Source of the DNA: Pseudoduganella flava
GTDB taxonomy: Bacteria > Pseudomonadota > Gammaproteobacteria > Burkholderiales > Burkholderiaceae_D
Assembly: GCF_007830495.1 (NCBI RefSeq)
Contig: NZ_VLKW01000008.1
Span: 186,001 to 250,000, forward strand
Length of the DNA stretch: 64,000 nt
Direction of reading: 5' to 3'
Under the pieces are notes generated by a model. It saw only the letters and a program-made list of their open reading frames with translations, did not search any database and had not been told where the DNA came from. Made by a program: the position numbers and the translations under genes. This document shows positions 25,051-33,950 of this stretch, in pieces; the first letter of the stretch is position 1; each line of letters opens with the position of its first letter.

Positions 25051-25713
25051 TCAGCCCTTGCGCTGGCGGCGGCGCGCCAGGAAGCCGAGGATGCCCAGGC
25101 CGCCCAGCATCATGCCGTACGTCTCAGGTTCCGGCACGGCTGCCACCGACAGGTGCAGGTCGTTCACCGTGGGCCACACGCCCGGCTGGTCGCCCACGTT
25201 GAAGGACAGTGAAGTGAGGTTCGCGCTCGACACGAAGCCGACAAACGAGCTCAGGCCCGGATTGGAGATCGTGTAGGTCAATGAGGCGCCGGTGCTGTCC
25301 GTTGCCGTGATGGTGATCGAATCGGCCGGCGTCGAGAAGCCGAACAGGTCGGAGCCGAAGAAGAAGCCGCCGGCGCCGGCGATGTTCCTGCTGAACTGGT
25401 CGAATGTGATCGTGTCGCGGCGATTGTTCGTCGTGAACCAGAAATCGACTTCGTCGTCGGACGCGCCATAGGCCAGCGTGGACTCCGGCCCGGCGCTCGC
25501 GGTGTAGCTGATCGCGCCGGCGGAACGGACGATCGGGGTCTCGAACGAATCGACGATCAGGTCGTCGTAATCGTCGACCCCGGTCGTGCCGACGGCGGCC
25601 AGGTAGGCGGCCTGGCTCGTATAGGTGGTGAGTTCAGCGTGGGCCGCGGAGGCGGCGAGCAGCAGGACGGCAGAGGCGATTGCGGACTTCACTGAGAGAG
25701 GCATCATACGCAC
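25051..25713 (-). CDS. PEP-CTERM sorting-domain protein
   Basis: Exported protein of 220 residues with a signal peptide (VLLLAASAAHA) and a C-terminal sorting signal: VPEPETYGMM, a hydrophobic helix (LGGLGILGFLA) and the basic tail RRRQRKG. Exosortase (EpsH/XrtA-type) would cleave near PEP and anchor or release the protein with exopolysaccharide. The body is beta-rich and low in charge, as usual for this class; function unknown. I use the GTG at 25713 because AGGAG is 7 nt upstream; ATGs at 25707 and 25704 are alternatives. No exosortase is in the window. A strong terminator follows. Confidence 0.9.
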   Translation of the reverse strand: MRMMPLSVKSAIASAVLLLAASAAHAELTTYTSQAAYLAAVGTTGVDDYDDLIVDSFETPIVRSAGAISYTASAGPESTLAYGASDDEVDFWFTTNNRRDTITFDQFSRNIAGAGGFFFGSDLFGFSTPADSITITATDSTGASLTYTISNPGLSSFVGFVSSANLTSLSFNVGDQPGVWPTVNDLHLSVAAVPEPETYGMMLGGLGILGFLARRRQRKG

Positions 25714-25763
25714 GATAAGGCTCCTGTAGCGGTGGTTAAGGAAGACTTCTTGTGGAGGTTTGT

Positions 25764-25775
25764 TTCAGCGCTGAA
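25764..25775. promoter_or_regulatory. 12-bp palindrome upstream of the PEP-CTERM gene
   Basis: TTCAGCGCTGAA, a perfect palindrome about 50 nt upstream of the start. Possible operator; no other copy noticed. Confidence 0.3.
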
Positions 25776-25889
25776 GCCCTTTCAATGTACCCCCTGTTGA
25801 GTGTCGCTTGCAATAATTATATTAACCATATTTTAATTTTTTGTTGGTAATCGTGCACGCCTTCCTGTAAGGTTACTATCGGGTCTCTG

Positions 25890-25913
25890 CATGCAAGCGC
25901 CTCGTCTTGCATG
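25890..25913 (-). terminator. Hairpin just after cusA
   Basis: CATGCAAG and CTTGCATG, a perfect 8-bp stem with 8-nt loop, 8 nt after the cusA stop. No T-run follows on the minus strand, so it may protect the mRNA end rather than terminate. Confidence 0.35.
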
Positions 25914-25920
25914 TGGCAAG

Positions 25921-28900
25921 TCACGCCGCCCCGGCGCGCGTGTGCGACCGGAGCCGGCGCTCCTGCAGCATCCCCCACGCGGCCGGCAGCACGAACAGCG
26001 ACAGCAGCGGCGCCGTCACCATGCCGCCCACCATCGGCGCGGCGATCCGGGCGATCGCCTCGCTGCCCGCACCCGTCCCGAACAGCATCGGCAGCAGCCC
26101 GGCCAGGATCACGGCCACCGTCATCGCCTTCGGCCGCACGCGCAGCACGGCGCCTTCGCGGATTGCCGCGGCGATCAGGGCGGGCGACGGCGCCCCGCCC
26201 GCCGCCAGCCGGGCATCCAGCGCGTTGCGCAGATACACCATCATCACGACGCCGAATTCCGCCGCTACCCCGGCCAGCGCGATGAACCCGACGGCGGTGG
26301 CCACCGACACGGCGTGGCCCAGCAGCCACACGAACCAGAAGCCGCCCACCAGCGCGAACGGCACCGTCAGCATCAGCAGCGCCGCCTCGGCGGCCGAGCG
26401 GAACGCCAGGTACAGCAGCAGGAAGATCACCAGCAACGTCAGCGGCACCACGGTGCGCAGCTTGGCGCTGGCGCGCTCCAGGTATTCGAACTGCCCGGAC
26501 CACGCGATCGCGTAGCCGGCGGGCGGCCGCACCTGTTCGGCCACCTTGCGCTGCATCGCCCGCACGGCGGTGGCAAGGTCGACGCCGCGCACGTCCACGT
26601 ACACCCAGCCGGACAGCCTGGCGTTCTCGCTGCGGATCATCGGCGGGCCGTCGGCCACCGTCACGCGCGCCACGTCGGCTAGCCGGATCTGCGCGCCGCG
26701 CGGCGTGACCACCGGCAGCTCGCGCAGCCCCTGCACCGAATCGCGGAAGTCGCGCGGATAGCGCACGCTGATCGGGAAACGCTGGCGGCCGTCGATCACT
26801 TCGCCCACGTTGTCGCCGCCGATCGCCGCCGCCACGACCGATTGCACGTCGGCGATCGCCAGGCCGTAGCGGGCGGCGGCGACGCGGTCGATGTCGATGT
26901 CGAGGTAGCGGCCGCCCTGCAGCCGCTCGGCCAGCGCGGACGTCACGCCCGGCACCGTCTTCACGGCCGCCTCGACCTGCGCGGCGATGCGGTCGATCTC
27001 GTCCAGCCGCGGGCCGGCGATCTTGATGCCGACGGGCGTCTTGATCCCGGTGGACAGCATGTCGATGCGGTTGCGGATCGGCGGCACCCACACGTTCGAC
27101 AGGCCCGGCACCTTGACGACGCGGTCCAGCTCCTCGACCAGCCTGGCCGGCGTCATGCCGGCGCGCCACTGGTCGCGCGGCTTGAACCGGATCGTCGTTT
27201 CGAACATCTCGAGCGGCGCGGGATCGGTGGCCGATTCGGCGCGGCCCGCCTTGCCGAACACCTGCGCCACTTCCGGCACCGTCTTGATCAGGCGGTCGGT
27301 CTGCTGCAGCAGCTCGGCCGCCTTCGCCGCGGACAAGCCGGGCAGCGCGGACGGCATGTACAGCAAGTCGCCTTCGTCCAGCGGCGGCAGGAACTCGCCG
27401 CCCAGCCGGGAGATCGGAATCGCCGTCAGCGCCAGTGTCGCGCCGGCGATCGCCAGCGTCGTGCGCGGATGGCGCAGCGTCGCTTCCAGCAGCGGGCGGT
27501 AGCCGCGCACCAGCAGGCGGTTGATCGGGTTGGCGTCCTCGCCGGGAATGCGGCCGCGGATCAGGTAGCCCATCAGCACGGGCACCAGGGTGACGGCCAG
27601 CGCGGCGGCGGCGGCCAGCGTGTATGTCTTCGTGTACGCCAGCGGGGCGAACAGCTTGCCTTCCTGCGCTTCGAGACCGAACACGGGAATGAACGACAGC
27701 GTGACGATCAGCAGCGAGAAGAACAGCGCCGGGCCCACCTCGGCCGCCGACGTGGCGATGATCTCCCACCGTTCGGCGGCGGAAGGCGGCGCGCCGTCGT
27801 GGGTGTGCGCATGCGCCTCCAGGTGCTTGTGGGCGTTCTCGATCAGCACCAGCGCCGCATCGGTGGCGGCGCCGACGGCGATCGCGATGCCGCCCAGCGA
27901 CATGATGTTCGCGTTGACGCCTTGCCAGCGCATCACGACGAACGCCGCCAGCACGGCGAGCGGCAGCGACACGATCGCCACCAGCGCGCTGCGCACGTGG
28001 AACAGGAACACGGCGCAGACGATCGCGACGACGACGAATTCCTCGACCAGCTTGTTGCGCAGGTTGGCCACCGAGGCCTCGATCAACGTCGAGCGGTCGT
28101 ACGTGGTGACGACCTGCACACCCTCGGGCAGCGCGGCCTCCAGCGCGGCCAGTTTCTCCTTGACGGCGCGGATCGTCGCCAGCGCGTTCTTCCCCGAGCG
28201 CATGACGACGATGCCGCCGGCCACTTCGCCTTCGCCATTCAGTTCCGCGATCCCGCGCCGCATCTCCGGGCCGATGCGCACCGTGGCCACGTCGCGCAGC
28301 AGCACCGGCGTGCCCGTGCTTGATGCGGACAGCACGACGTTGCGGAAGTCCTCCAGCGTACGCAGGTAGCCGTGCGAGCGCACCATGAATTCCGTCTCCG
28401 CCATCTCGACCACGCCGCCGCCCGATTCCTGGTTGGCCTTCGCGAGCGCGTCCAGCACGGCCGCATGCGACATGCCGAATGCGCGCAGCCGCGCCGGGTC
28501 GAGCACCACCTGGTACTGGCGCACCATGCCGCCGACGCTGGCCACTTCCGCCACGTCCTGCACCGTCTTCAGCTCGAAGCGCAGGAACCAGTCGTTCAGC
28601 GCGCGCAGCTGGCCCAGGTCGTGCCGGCCCGTGCGGTCGACCAGCGCGTATTCGTAGATCCAGCCGACGCCGGTGCCGTCCGGCCCCAGCTCGGCGCGCA
28701 CGCCGGCCGGCAGCCGCGCCTGCACCTGGCCCAGCGCTTCCAGCACGCGCGAGCGGGCCCAGTACAGGTCCGTCGCATCGTCGAACAGCACGTAGACGAA
28801 GGAGTCGCCGAAGAACGAATAGCCGCGCACCGTCTTCGCGCCCGGCACGGCGAGCAGGGCGCTGGTGAGCGGATACGTCACCTGGTCCTCCACCAGCTGC

Positions 28901-29073
28901 GGCGCCTTGCCCGGGTACTGGGCGCGGATGATCACCTGCGTGTCGGACAGGTCGGGCAGCGCGTCCAGCGGCGTGTCGCGCAACGACAGCGCACCCCAGC
29001 CGGCCAGCACGAGCGCCCCGACCAGTACCCACACGCGGTGCGCGATCGCCGCCCGGATCAGACGCGCGATCAT
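25921..29073 (-). CDS. cusA: Heavy-metal RND efflux pump, CusA-type
   Basis: Inner-membrane proton-driven pump of 1050 residues (E. coli CusA: 1047) that exports Cu(I)/Ag(I) from periplasm and cytoplasm through the CusBC channel. The HME-RND signature is at the fourth helix (GAATDAALVLIENAHKHLE), and the second half repeats the pore and transmembrane layout. The segment IDMLSTGIKTPVGIKI matches the copper-site region of CusA and has its Met. The opening RDTPLDALPDLSDTQVII is typical. Start overlaps the cusB stop by 4 nt (ATGA). A His-rich stretch (HKHLEAHAHTHD) near residue 415 extends a cytoplasmic loop and may bind metal. Confidence 0.93.
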   Translation of the reverse strand: MIARLIRAAIAHRVWVLVGALVLAGWGALSLRDTPLDALPDLSDTQVIIRAQYPGKAPQLVEDQVTYPLTSALLAVPGAKTVRGYSFFGDSFVYVLFDDATDLYWARSRVLEALGQVQARLPAGVRAELGPDGTGVGWIYEYALVDRTGRHDLGQLRALNDWFLRFELKTVQDVAEVASVGGMVRQYQVVLDPARLRAFGMSHAAVLDALAKANQESGGGVVEMAETEFMVRSHGYLRTLEDFRNVVLSASSTGTPVLLRDVATVRIGPEMRRGIAELNGEGEVAGGIVVMRSGKNALATIRAVKEKLAALEAALPEGVQVVTTYDRSTLIEASVANLRNKLVEEFVVVAIVCAVFLFHVRSALVAIVSLPLAVLAAFVVMRWQGVNANIMSLGGIAIAVGAATDAALVLIENAHKHLEAHAHTHDGAPPSAAERWEIIATSAAEVGPALFFSLLIVTLSFIPVFGLEAQEGKLFAPLAYTKTYTLAAAAALAVTLVPVLMGYLIRGRIPGEDANPINRLLVRGYRPLLEATLRHPRTTLAIAGATLALTAIPISRLGGEFLPPLDEGDLLYMPSALPGLSAAKAAELLQQTDRLIKTVPEVAQVFGKAGRAESATDPAPLEMFETTIRFKPRDQWRAGMTPARLVEELDRVVKVPGLSNVWVPPIRNRIDMLSTGIKTPVGIKIAGPRLDEIDRIAAQVEAAVKTVPGVTSALAERLQGGRYLDIDIDRVAAARYGLAIADVQSVVAAAIGGDNVGEVIDGRQRFPISVRYPRDFRDSVQGLRELPVVTPRGAQIRLADVARVTVADGPPMIRSENARLSGWVYVDVRGVDLATAVRAMQRKVAEQVRPPAGYAIAWSGQFEYLERASAKLRTVVPLTLLVIFLLLYLAFRSAAEAALLMLTVPFALVGGFWFVWLLGHAVSVATAVGFIALAGVAAEFGVVMMVYLRNALDARLAAGGAPSPALIAAAIREGAVLRVRPKAMTVAVILAGLLPMLFGTGAGSEAIARIAAPMVGGMVTAPLLSLFVLPAAWGMLQERRLRSHTRAGAA

Positions 29074-30527
29074 TTGGCAGCTCCCGCGACCGGCGTCACG
29101 CTGTCGAGCACGTAACCGCTCTTCTCCTGGTGGAACGTGAACGTCACGCGCTGGCCGGGTTTCACATCGGCGAACGCGCCCGGTGCCGGCTTGGCGAATT
29201 CCATCGTCATCGCCGGCCATTGCAATGCGGCGATCGGCCCGTGCGACAGCATCAGCGCCTCCGCGCTCACGTCCTCGACGACGCCGGTGCCCTCGAGCGC
29301 CGGTGGCGCCGTGGGGCCGAGGCGGTTCAGCGCCGACTTCAGGTTCGCCTCCGAATCGATCAGGAACTGGCCGGAAGCGACCACCTTCTGGCCTTCGGAC
29401 AGGCCGGCGACGATCTCGATGTCGTCGCCGAACTGGCGGCCCGTCGTGACGGCTACCGGCGAAATCCGGTCGCCGTCCCCGACAACCAGCACGACGGAGC
29501 GCTTGCCGCTGTCGATCACCGCTTCGGCCGGCACGACAAGCCGCGCGGCCGGTGCCGCGGCGCCGACCTGCACGCGCATCAGCTGGCCCGGTACCAGTGT
29601 GCCATCGGCGTTGTCCAGCTCCAGGCGCGCCTGCGCCGTGCGCGTCGCCGTGCTGACGCCGGGCAGGATCTCGGCGACCTTGCCGGTGTAGCGGCGTGCC
29701 GGGTCGCCCGCGGTGGCAGTCCCGGCCGTGGCCGTCACCGCCATGCCGGGCCGCACGGTGCCGAGCAGCGCTTCCGGCACTTCCGCCAGCAGCCACAGCT
29801 TGCCGGTGCCGGCGATCTTCGCCAGCGTCATCCCCGGCGCCACCTGCGCACCGGCGCGTACCGCCAGTTCGGTAACGACACCGGATGCCGGTGCCGTCAG
29901 CACGAGGCGGCTCTGCGGCTTGCCCGTGCGGACAGCCTGTTCCACGAGCGCATCGGGTATCGACAGCGCGCGCATCCGCTCGCGTGCCGCAGCGGCCAGC
30001 GCGTCGTCGCCGGCGCGGCGCAGCGCCAGGTATTCCTCCTGCGGTGCCAGCCAGTCCGGCACGAACAGCGTGGCGACGGGCGCGCCGCGGCGCACGCGCT
30101 GCAGCGGCGCATCCGCTTCCAGGCGCTCGACATAACCGGTGACGCGGCTTTGCACGACGGCGGCGAGGCGTTCGTCGAACTGCGTCGTGCCGACCAGTTT
30201 CAGCGCATCGGCCACCGCCGCGCGGCGCACGGTGGCGTAGCGGATGCCCAGGTTCTGGCGCTGGCGCGGGTCGATCGCCACGCCGGCGGCTTGCGCCTCG
30301 TCGGCATACACGGGCACCAGCTGCATGTCCATGAACGGGCTCTTGCCCGGCTTGTCGAAGCGGGTGCCGGGCACCATCGGGTCGTGCCAGTACAGCACCT
30401 TGCGTTCCGTCTTCGATACCGGCGCGGTGGCCGGTTGCGCAGTGTGCCGGGTGCCGGCCCAATAGCCGCCGGTGGCCAGCGCGGCCCCGGCGGCGAGCGC
30501 CGCGGCGATCCACATGATCCGGTTCAT
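29070..30527 (-). CDS. cusB: CusB-type periplasmic adaptor with fused CusF domain
   Basis: Membrane-fusion protein of 485 residues linking CusA to the outer-membrane channel. After an N-terminal anchor (MNRIMWIAAALAAGAALATG), residues ~43-75 form a heavy-metal-binding segment (YWHDPMVPGT, KSPFMDMQLVPVY). The barrel-sandwich hybrid and hairpin follow (YVERLEADAPLQRVRRG, LVLTAPASGVVTELAV). The last ~75 residues are a CusF-like copper chaperone domain (GVVEDVSAEALMLSHGPI, WPAMTMEFAKP) with the His, Trp and two Met ligands, so the chaperone is built into the adaptor. Overlaps both neighbours by 4 nt (cusC stop and cusA start). Confidence 0.92.
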   Translation of the reverse strand: MNRIMWIAAALAAGAALATGGYWAGTRHTAQPATAPVSKTERKVLYWHDPMVPGTRFDKPGKSPFMDMQLVPVYADEAQAAGVAIDPRQRQNLGIRYATVRRAAVADALKLVGTTQFDERLAAVVQSRVTGYVERLEADAPLQRVRRGAPVATLFVPDWLAPQEEYLALRRAGDDALAAAARERMRALSIPDALVEQAVRTGKPQSRLVLTAPASGVVTELAVRAGAQVAPGMTLAKIAGTGKLWLLAEVPEALLGTVRPGMAVTATAGTATAGDPARRYTGKVAEILPGVSTATRTAQARLELDNADGTLVPGQLMRVQVGAAAPAARLVVPAEAVIDSGKRSVVLVVGDGDRISPVAVTTGRQFGDDIEIVAGLSEGQKVVASGQFLIDSEANLKSALNRLGPTAPPALEGTGVVEDVSAEALMLSHGPIAALQWPAMTMEFAKPAPGAFADVKPGQRVTFTFHQEKSGYVLDSVTPVAGAAK

Positions 30528-31780
30528 TGCGCGTCTCCTTCATCGTTTGCCGGCAGCACCAGGGCCGCCCACGTGGCACCGGCCTGGCGTGCCAGCATGT
30601 TGATCTGCAGGCGCTTTTCCAGCAGCGCGCGGCGGGCCTGGAACACGGCGGACAGGCTGCCGGCACCGCTGCGATATGCTGCGACGGCCAGCTCCACCTG
30701 TTCGGCGGCGGCGGGCAGCAGCCCGGCCTCCAGCCGGGCGATGCGCGTGTTCAGGCTGTCCAGTTCCTCGCTCAATTGGCGCACCTGCGCTTCTTGCGCC
30801 TGCAGCGTGTCGTCGTACAGCAGGCGGGCGCGCGTGCCGAGCGCCGATTTCTCGGCCACGTCGCGGTCCTGGCGCTGGGCGCGATCGACCGTCAGCGGCA
30901 CGCTGATGCCGAAGGAAACCATATTGCCGTAGCGGCTGGAACGCTGGCCGAAGCCCGCTTCGAAGGTCCAGTCGGGGTGGCGTTCGCGGGTGGCGACGGC
31001 GGTGTCGGCATCGGCCAGGTCGATCGCACGGCGGGCGGCCAGCACGGCCGGGCGTTGCAGTGCCGTGCCGGCAGCGGCCGGCGCGGCGGTGTAGGCGGGC
31101 GGCGCGCCGTCGACCGTATCGACAGGTTCTTGCAGCCAGCGCGCCAGCCGCACGGCGGCGGTGCGGCGTTCCTGCTCGGCGCCGGCCGCATCGTCCTCGG
31201 CCTGCGCCAGCGCCATGCGCGCCTGCAGCACGTCGGCGGCGCCGGCTTTCGCGCCGCGGTGCGCGGCCTGCACGCCGGCCAGGTCGCGCCGCATCTCGTC
31301 GGCCAGCTGGCTGGCCAGTTCGGCCGCGCGCTGCGCATGGAACAGGTCCAGCCAGGCCTTGCCGGCTTCCTCGCGCACCTGCGCTGCCGTTTGCCGCGTC
31401 GCGGCCTGCTCGGCCGCCACCGCGCGGGTGGCGCGCGTGGCGCGGGCCTGGCGCTTGTCGGCCGAGACCCACTGCTGTTCGATGCCGATGCGGCGCATCG
31501 TCATCGGTTCGCCGCTCGTCGTGAAACGGTCCGGGCCCGAGACGGGCAGGTTGTCGATGCCGATCTTCAGCATCGGATCGGGCAGCTGGCCGGCGCGGGC
31601 GGCGGTTTGCGCGGCCGCGTCCTCGGCGGCCTGCGCGGCCTGGGTGGCTGCCGAGACGTGGGCGGCGCGCCGCAGCGCCTGGGCAAACGTTGGCCCGGGC
31701 TGGGTATGCGCCGGCCACGGCGCAACAATGAGCAGCGCGAGCGCGGTCAAGCGCAGGCGCGGTGTAACGATGGTGAACAT
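30524..31780 (-). CDS. cusC: CusC/TolC-family outer-membrane efflux protein
   Basis: Outer-membrane channel of the copper pump, 418 residues. A signal peptide (ALALLIVAPWPAHTQ) precedes two homologous coiled-coil/beta repeats rich in Ala, Gln and Glu (AAQVREEAGKAWLDLFHAQRA, LEAGLLPAAAEQVELAVAAY), the outer-membrane efflux protein pattern. LPDPMLKIGIDNLPV near residue 75 is typical of heavy-metal CusC/CzcC relatives. The start at 31780 has GGGGGAA upstream; the frame is open further, to 31918, without a signal. Coupled to cusB by an ATGA overlap. No lipobox is seen, unlike E. coli CusC. Confidence 0.88.
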   Translation of the reverse strand: MFTIVTPRLRLTALALLIVAPWPAHTQPGPTFAQALRRAAHVSAATQAAQAAEDAAAQTAARAGQLPDPMLKIGIDNLPVSGPDRFTTSGEPMTMRRIGIEQQWVSADKRQARATRATRAVAAEQAATRQTAAQVREEAGKAWLDLFHAQRAAELASQLADEMRRDLAGVQAAHRGAKAGAADVLQARMALAQAEDDAAGAEQERRTAAVRLARWLQEPVDTVDGAPPAYTAAPAAAGTALQRPAVLAARRAIDLADADTAVATRERHPDWTFEAGFGQRSSRYGNMVSFGISVPLTVDRAQRQDRDVAEKSALGTRARLLYDDTLQAQEAQVRQLSEELDSLNTRIARLEAGLLPAAAEQVELAVAAYRSGAGSLSAVFQARRALLEKRLQINMLARQAGATWAALVLPANDEGDAQ

Positions 31781-31850
31781 ACTTCCCCCAAAAGAATGGA
31801 CGAGCACCGGCACAGGCGCGATGCCTGCCGGCGAAACGGGAAGGGAAGTG

Positions 31851-32219
31851 TCAGATCCTGAGCCGGAGGGTGCGCAGGTAAGGGGGATCGGTGCCGGCAT
31901 CGAGCGGCGTTGCCGCATGGGCGATGACGTCGGTACCTGCCACGCGCGGGCGCGGCAGCGGGATCGCGAACGCGAGGGCCGCCGGTACCAGCACGGGTGC
32001 GCCGCCCTGTTCGGGCGCGGCCTTCGTGCCGGCCTTGTGCTCGGCGCAGTGCACGGGCTTTTCCATATCCATGCCGGCGCACGGCATGTCCGCCATCATC
32101 CGCGCGCCCACCGTCTGCTCGGGGCATACATAGGCGGCCATCGCCAGCGCGGCGTTCGTGAACGTCACGAGCAGCACGATGGCGAGCCAGCGGAACAGGG
32201 ATGGAAAGGTGCGGCGCAT
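31851..32219 (-). CDS. Small exported Cys/Met/His-rich protein heading the cus operon
   Basis: A 122-residue protein with a clear signal peptide (FRWLAIVLLVTFTNAALA). The mature part holds a likely copper-binding stretch at about residues 30-60: YVCPEQ, RMMADMPCAGMDM and VHCAEHKAG, i.e. three Cys, several Met and a His. The Pro/Val-rich rest is unremarkable. It lies 70 nt before cusC and is probably the first gene of that operon. Similar short proteins often precede cus/czc operons in Burkholderiales, but no function is established. No strong ribosome site; a start at 32279 (GAGGTG upstream) would add 20 residues before the signal peptide. Confidence 0.6.
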   Translation of the reverse strand: MRRTFPSLFRWLAIVLLVTFTNAALAMAAYVCPEQTVGARMMADMPCAGMDMEKPVHCAEHKAGTKAAPEQGGAPVLVPAALAFAIPLPRPRVAGTDVIAHAATPLDAGTDPPYLRTLRLRI

Positions 32220-32292
32220 GGCGCTAGTGTAGTGAAAGTCCGGCCGGACCGATAGTAGTTCATAAGGCGTAGCACGCATTTGCAGGCACCTC

Positions 32293-32323
32293 TTGACCTT
32301 CCTCCCGTGGGAAGGTGTAACGT
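32293..32323 (+). promoter_or_regulatory. CueR/HmrR-type copper-responsive promoter
   Basis: TTGACC (32293-32298), a 19-bp spacer, then TAACGT. Inside the spacer is the perfect dyad ACCTTCC-N7-GGAAGGT (32296-32316). The overlong spacer plus dyad is the hallmark of MerR-family CueR promoters, which are opened by Cu(I)-bound activator. It drives cusF-copC-copD-copA. No cueR gene lies in the window. Confidence 0.9.
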
Positions 32324-32356
32324 GGGCGCCATCCATCAACTACGTCAGAGGAACCC

Positions 32357-32689
32357 ATGAGCAAGACCCACCACTACCTCGCCGCCGCGCTGATCGGCTT
32401 GTCCGCGACCGTGCAGGGCCCGGCCGCGCACGCGCAGCAGGCTGCATCGGCACCGGCCGCCGACACCGCGCTGACCGGTGGCGAAATCAAGAAGGTCGAC
32501 AAGGAGGCGGGCAAGGTCACGATCCAGCACGGCGAGCTCCGGAACCTGGGCATGCCGGCGATGACGATGGTGTTCCGCGTGCGCGACCGCGCCATGCTCG
32601 ACAAGGTGCGGCAAGGCGATAAGGTGCGCTTCCGCGCCGAGCGCGTCGATGGCGCGCTGGCCGTGACGGCGATCGAGAAGGCAGAGTGA
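32357..32689 (+). CDS. cusF: CusF-like periplasmic copper-binding protein
   Basis: Small periplasmic Cu(I)/Ag(I) chaperone of 110 residues. A signal peptide (LAAALIGLSATVQGPAAHA) precedes an OB-fold domain with the ligand set of the family: IQHGELRNLGMPAMTMVFRV supplies His and two Met, though the Trp that stacks on copper in CusF is replaced (GMPAMTM instead of WPxMTM). First gene behind the CueR promoter, with AGAGGA before the ATG. It duplicates the domain fused to CusB. copC follows after 11 nt. Confidence 0.88.
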   Translation: MSKTHHYLAAALIGLSATVQGPAAHAQQAASAPAADTALTGGEIKKVDKEAGKVTIQHGELRNLGMPAMTMVFRVRDRAMLDKVRQGDKVRFRAERVDGALAVTAIEKAE

Positions 32690-32700
32690 GGAGCGCCACG

Positions 32701-33057
32701 ATGCGCCCATTCCGGATCGCCATCGCCGCCGTTGCGCTGCTGGCCAGTTCCGCTGCCGGTGCCCATGCGGTGCTGAAGAGCTCCGACCCGGCGGCAGGTG
32801 CCACGCTGGCGGCACCGCCCGCGCAGGTCGCGCTGACGTTCAACGAAGCGCTCGAGCCGGCGTTTTCGTCCGTGACGGTGCTGGATGCCGCCGGCAAGAG
32901 CGCCGTGGCGGGCAAGGCCCGGGTGGACGCCGCGCAACCGGCCATCGTGCGGCTCGAAACGCCCGCGCTGCGCAGCGGTGCCTACACGGTCAAGTGGGCG
33001 GTCGCCGGCCGCGACGGCCACCGCCGCACCGGCTCGTTCACGTTCACGGTGCAGTGA
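32701..33057 (+). CDS. copC: CopC-type periplasmic copper-binding protein
   Basis: Periplasmic Cu(II) carrier of 118 residues with the small Greek-key fold. After the signal peptide (AAVALLASSAAGA) the mature chain begins HAVLKSSDPAAGA, so the N-terminal His forms part of the Cu(II) site; the second site residues are near GRDGHRRTGSF. NEALEPAFSSVTV is characteristic. The M-rich Cu(I) loop of Pseudomonas CopC is absent, as in most short CopC proteins. GAGGAG lies before the ATG. copD begins at the next codon but one. Confidence 0.9.
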   Translation: MRPFRIAIAAVALLASSAAGAHAVLKSSDPAAGATLAAPPAQVALTFNEALEPAFSSVTVLDAAGKSAVAGKARVDAAQPAIVRLETPALRSGAYTVKWAVAGRDGHRRTGSFTFTVQ

Positions 33058-33058
33058 G

Positions 33059-33919
33059 TTGGATGACGCCGCATTGCTGCAGGCGGGGGCCGCCGCGCTG
33101 CTGACGTTGGCGTTCAGCTGGCTGGCGGGATCGTGGTGCGCGCGCCGCTGGCTGGCGGCCGGCGCGGTACCGGCCGGCCTGCGCCACGCCGACATGGCGG
33201 CCGCCGTGCTGGCGCTCGCCGCCACGCTGGCGGCAATGTGGACGGCCACGGCGATGATGGGCGGCCTGCCGCTGGCCGAGGCGGGCAGCATGTTGTGGAC
33301 GATGCTGACGTCGACGGCGCACGGCCACGCCGGCTGCGTGCTGCTGCTTTTGCTGTTGCTGCTGCTGGCGGTGCGGTGGACCGGCCGCGGCGACGCGGTC
33401 GTCCTCGCGTTGCTGCTTGCCTTTGCCGCCGTGCGCGCCTCGATGGGCCATGCCGGCGAAGGGGGCTACGGGACGGTGCCGCACGTGGCGGAAACGGTCC
33501 ACCTGCTGGCGATCGCCGTCTGGACGGGCGTCGTGCTCGTCTCCGGCTGGCACGTGCTGGCTCCCGGCATGGTGCCGCAAGCGGCGCAGGGCTACCTGGA
33601 ACGCATGTCGCTGGGTGCCACCCTGGCGGTCGTGGCGCTGGGCGCGACAGGCGTCTACAGCGCCTGGCAGCGGCTCGGCGGCGCGGCCCCGCTGGTACAC
33701 ACGGCGTATGGCTGGACCTTGCTGGCAAAGGTCGCGCTGGTGGCCGTGGCGCTGGCGCTCGGTGCGTGGAACAAGTACTTCGGCCTGCCGGCGGCAAGCC
33801 CGACGGCCGCGGGCATCGGCACCGTACGCCGCGTGCTGCGCATCGAATCCGTCTTGCTGCTGGGCGCAGTGGCCGCGGCGGCGCTGCTGACCGTGCAGCA
33901 GCCGCCGGCAGCCATGTGA
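33059..33919 (+). CDS. copD: CopD-type copper import/resistance membrane protein
   Basis: Inner-membrane protein of 286 residues with about eight helices, believed to take copper delivered by CopC into the cytoplasm. Conserved features: SMGHAGEGG with its His, ETVHLLAIAVWTGVVLVSG, and GVYSAWQRLGG. No ATG lies near the start; the most likely initiator is the TTG at 33059, 1 nt after the copC stop, implying coupling. The exact start is uncertain. Between copC and the copper ATPase, under the CueR promoter. Confidence 0.85.
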   Translation: MDDAALLQAGAAALLTLAFSWLAGSWCARRWLAAGAVPAGLRHADMAAAVLALAATLAAMWTATAMMGGLPLAEAGSMLWTMLTSTAHGHAGCVLLLLLLLLLAVRWTGRGDAVVLALLLAFAAVRASMGHAGEGGYGTVPHVAETVHLLAIAVWTGVVLVSGWHVLAPGMVPQAAQGYLERMSLGATLAVVALGATGVYSAWQRLGGAAPLVHTAYGWTLLAKVALVAVALALGAWNKYFGLPAASPTAAGIGTVRRVLRIESVLLLGAVAAAALLTVQQPPAAM

Positions 33920-33950
33920 ACGGCAACCCTCATCGGACAGGAGGCGCATC

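Noticed and set aside
26842..28323. 493-codon plus-strand frame
   Set aside because: Antisense to cusA, no protein-like features.
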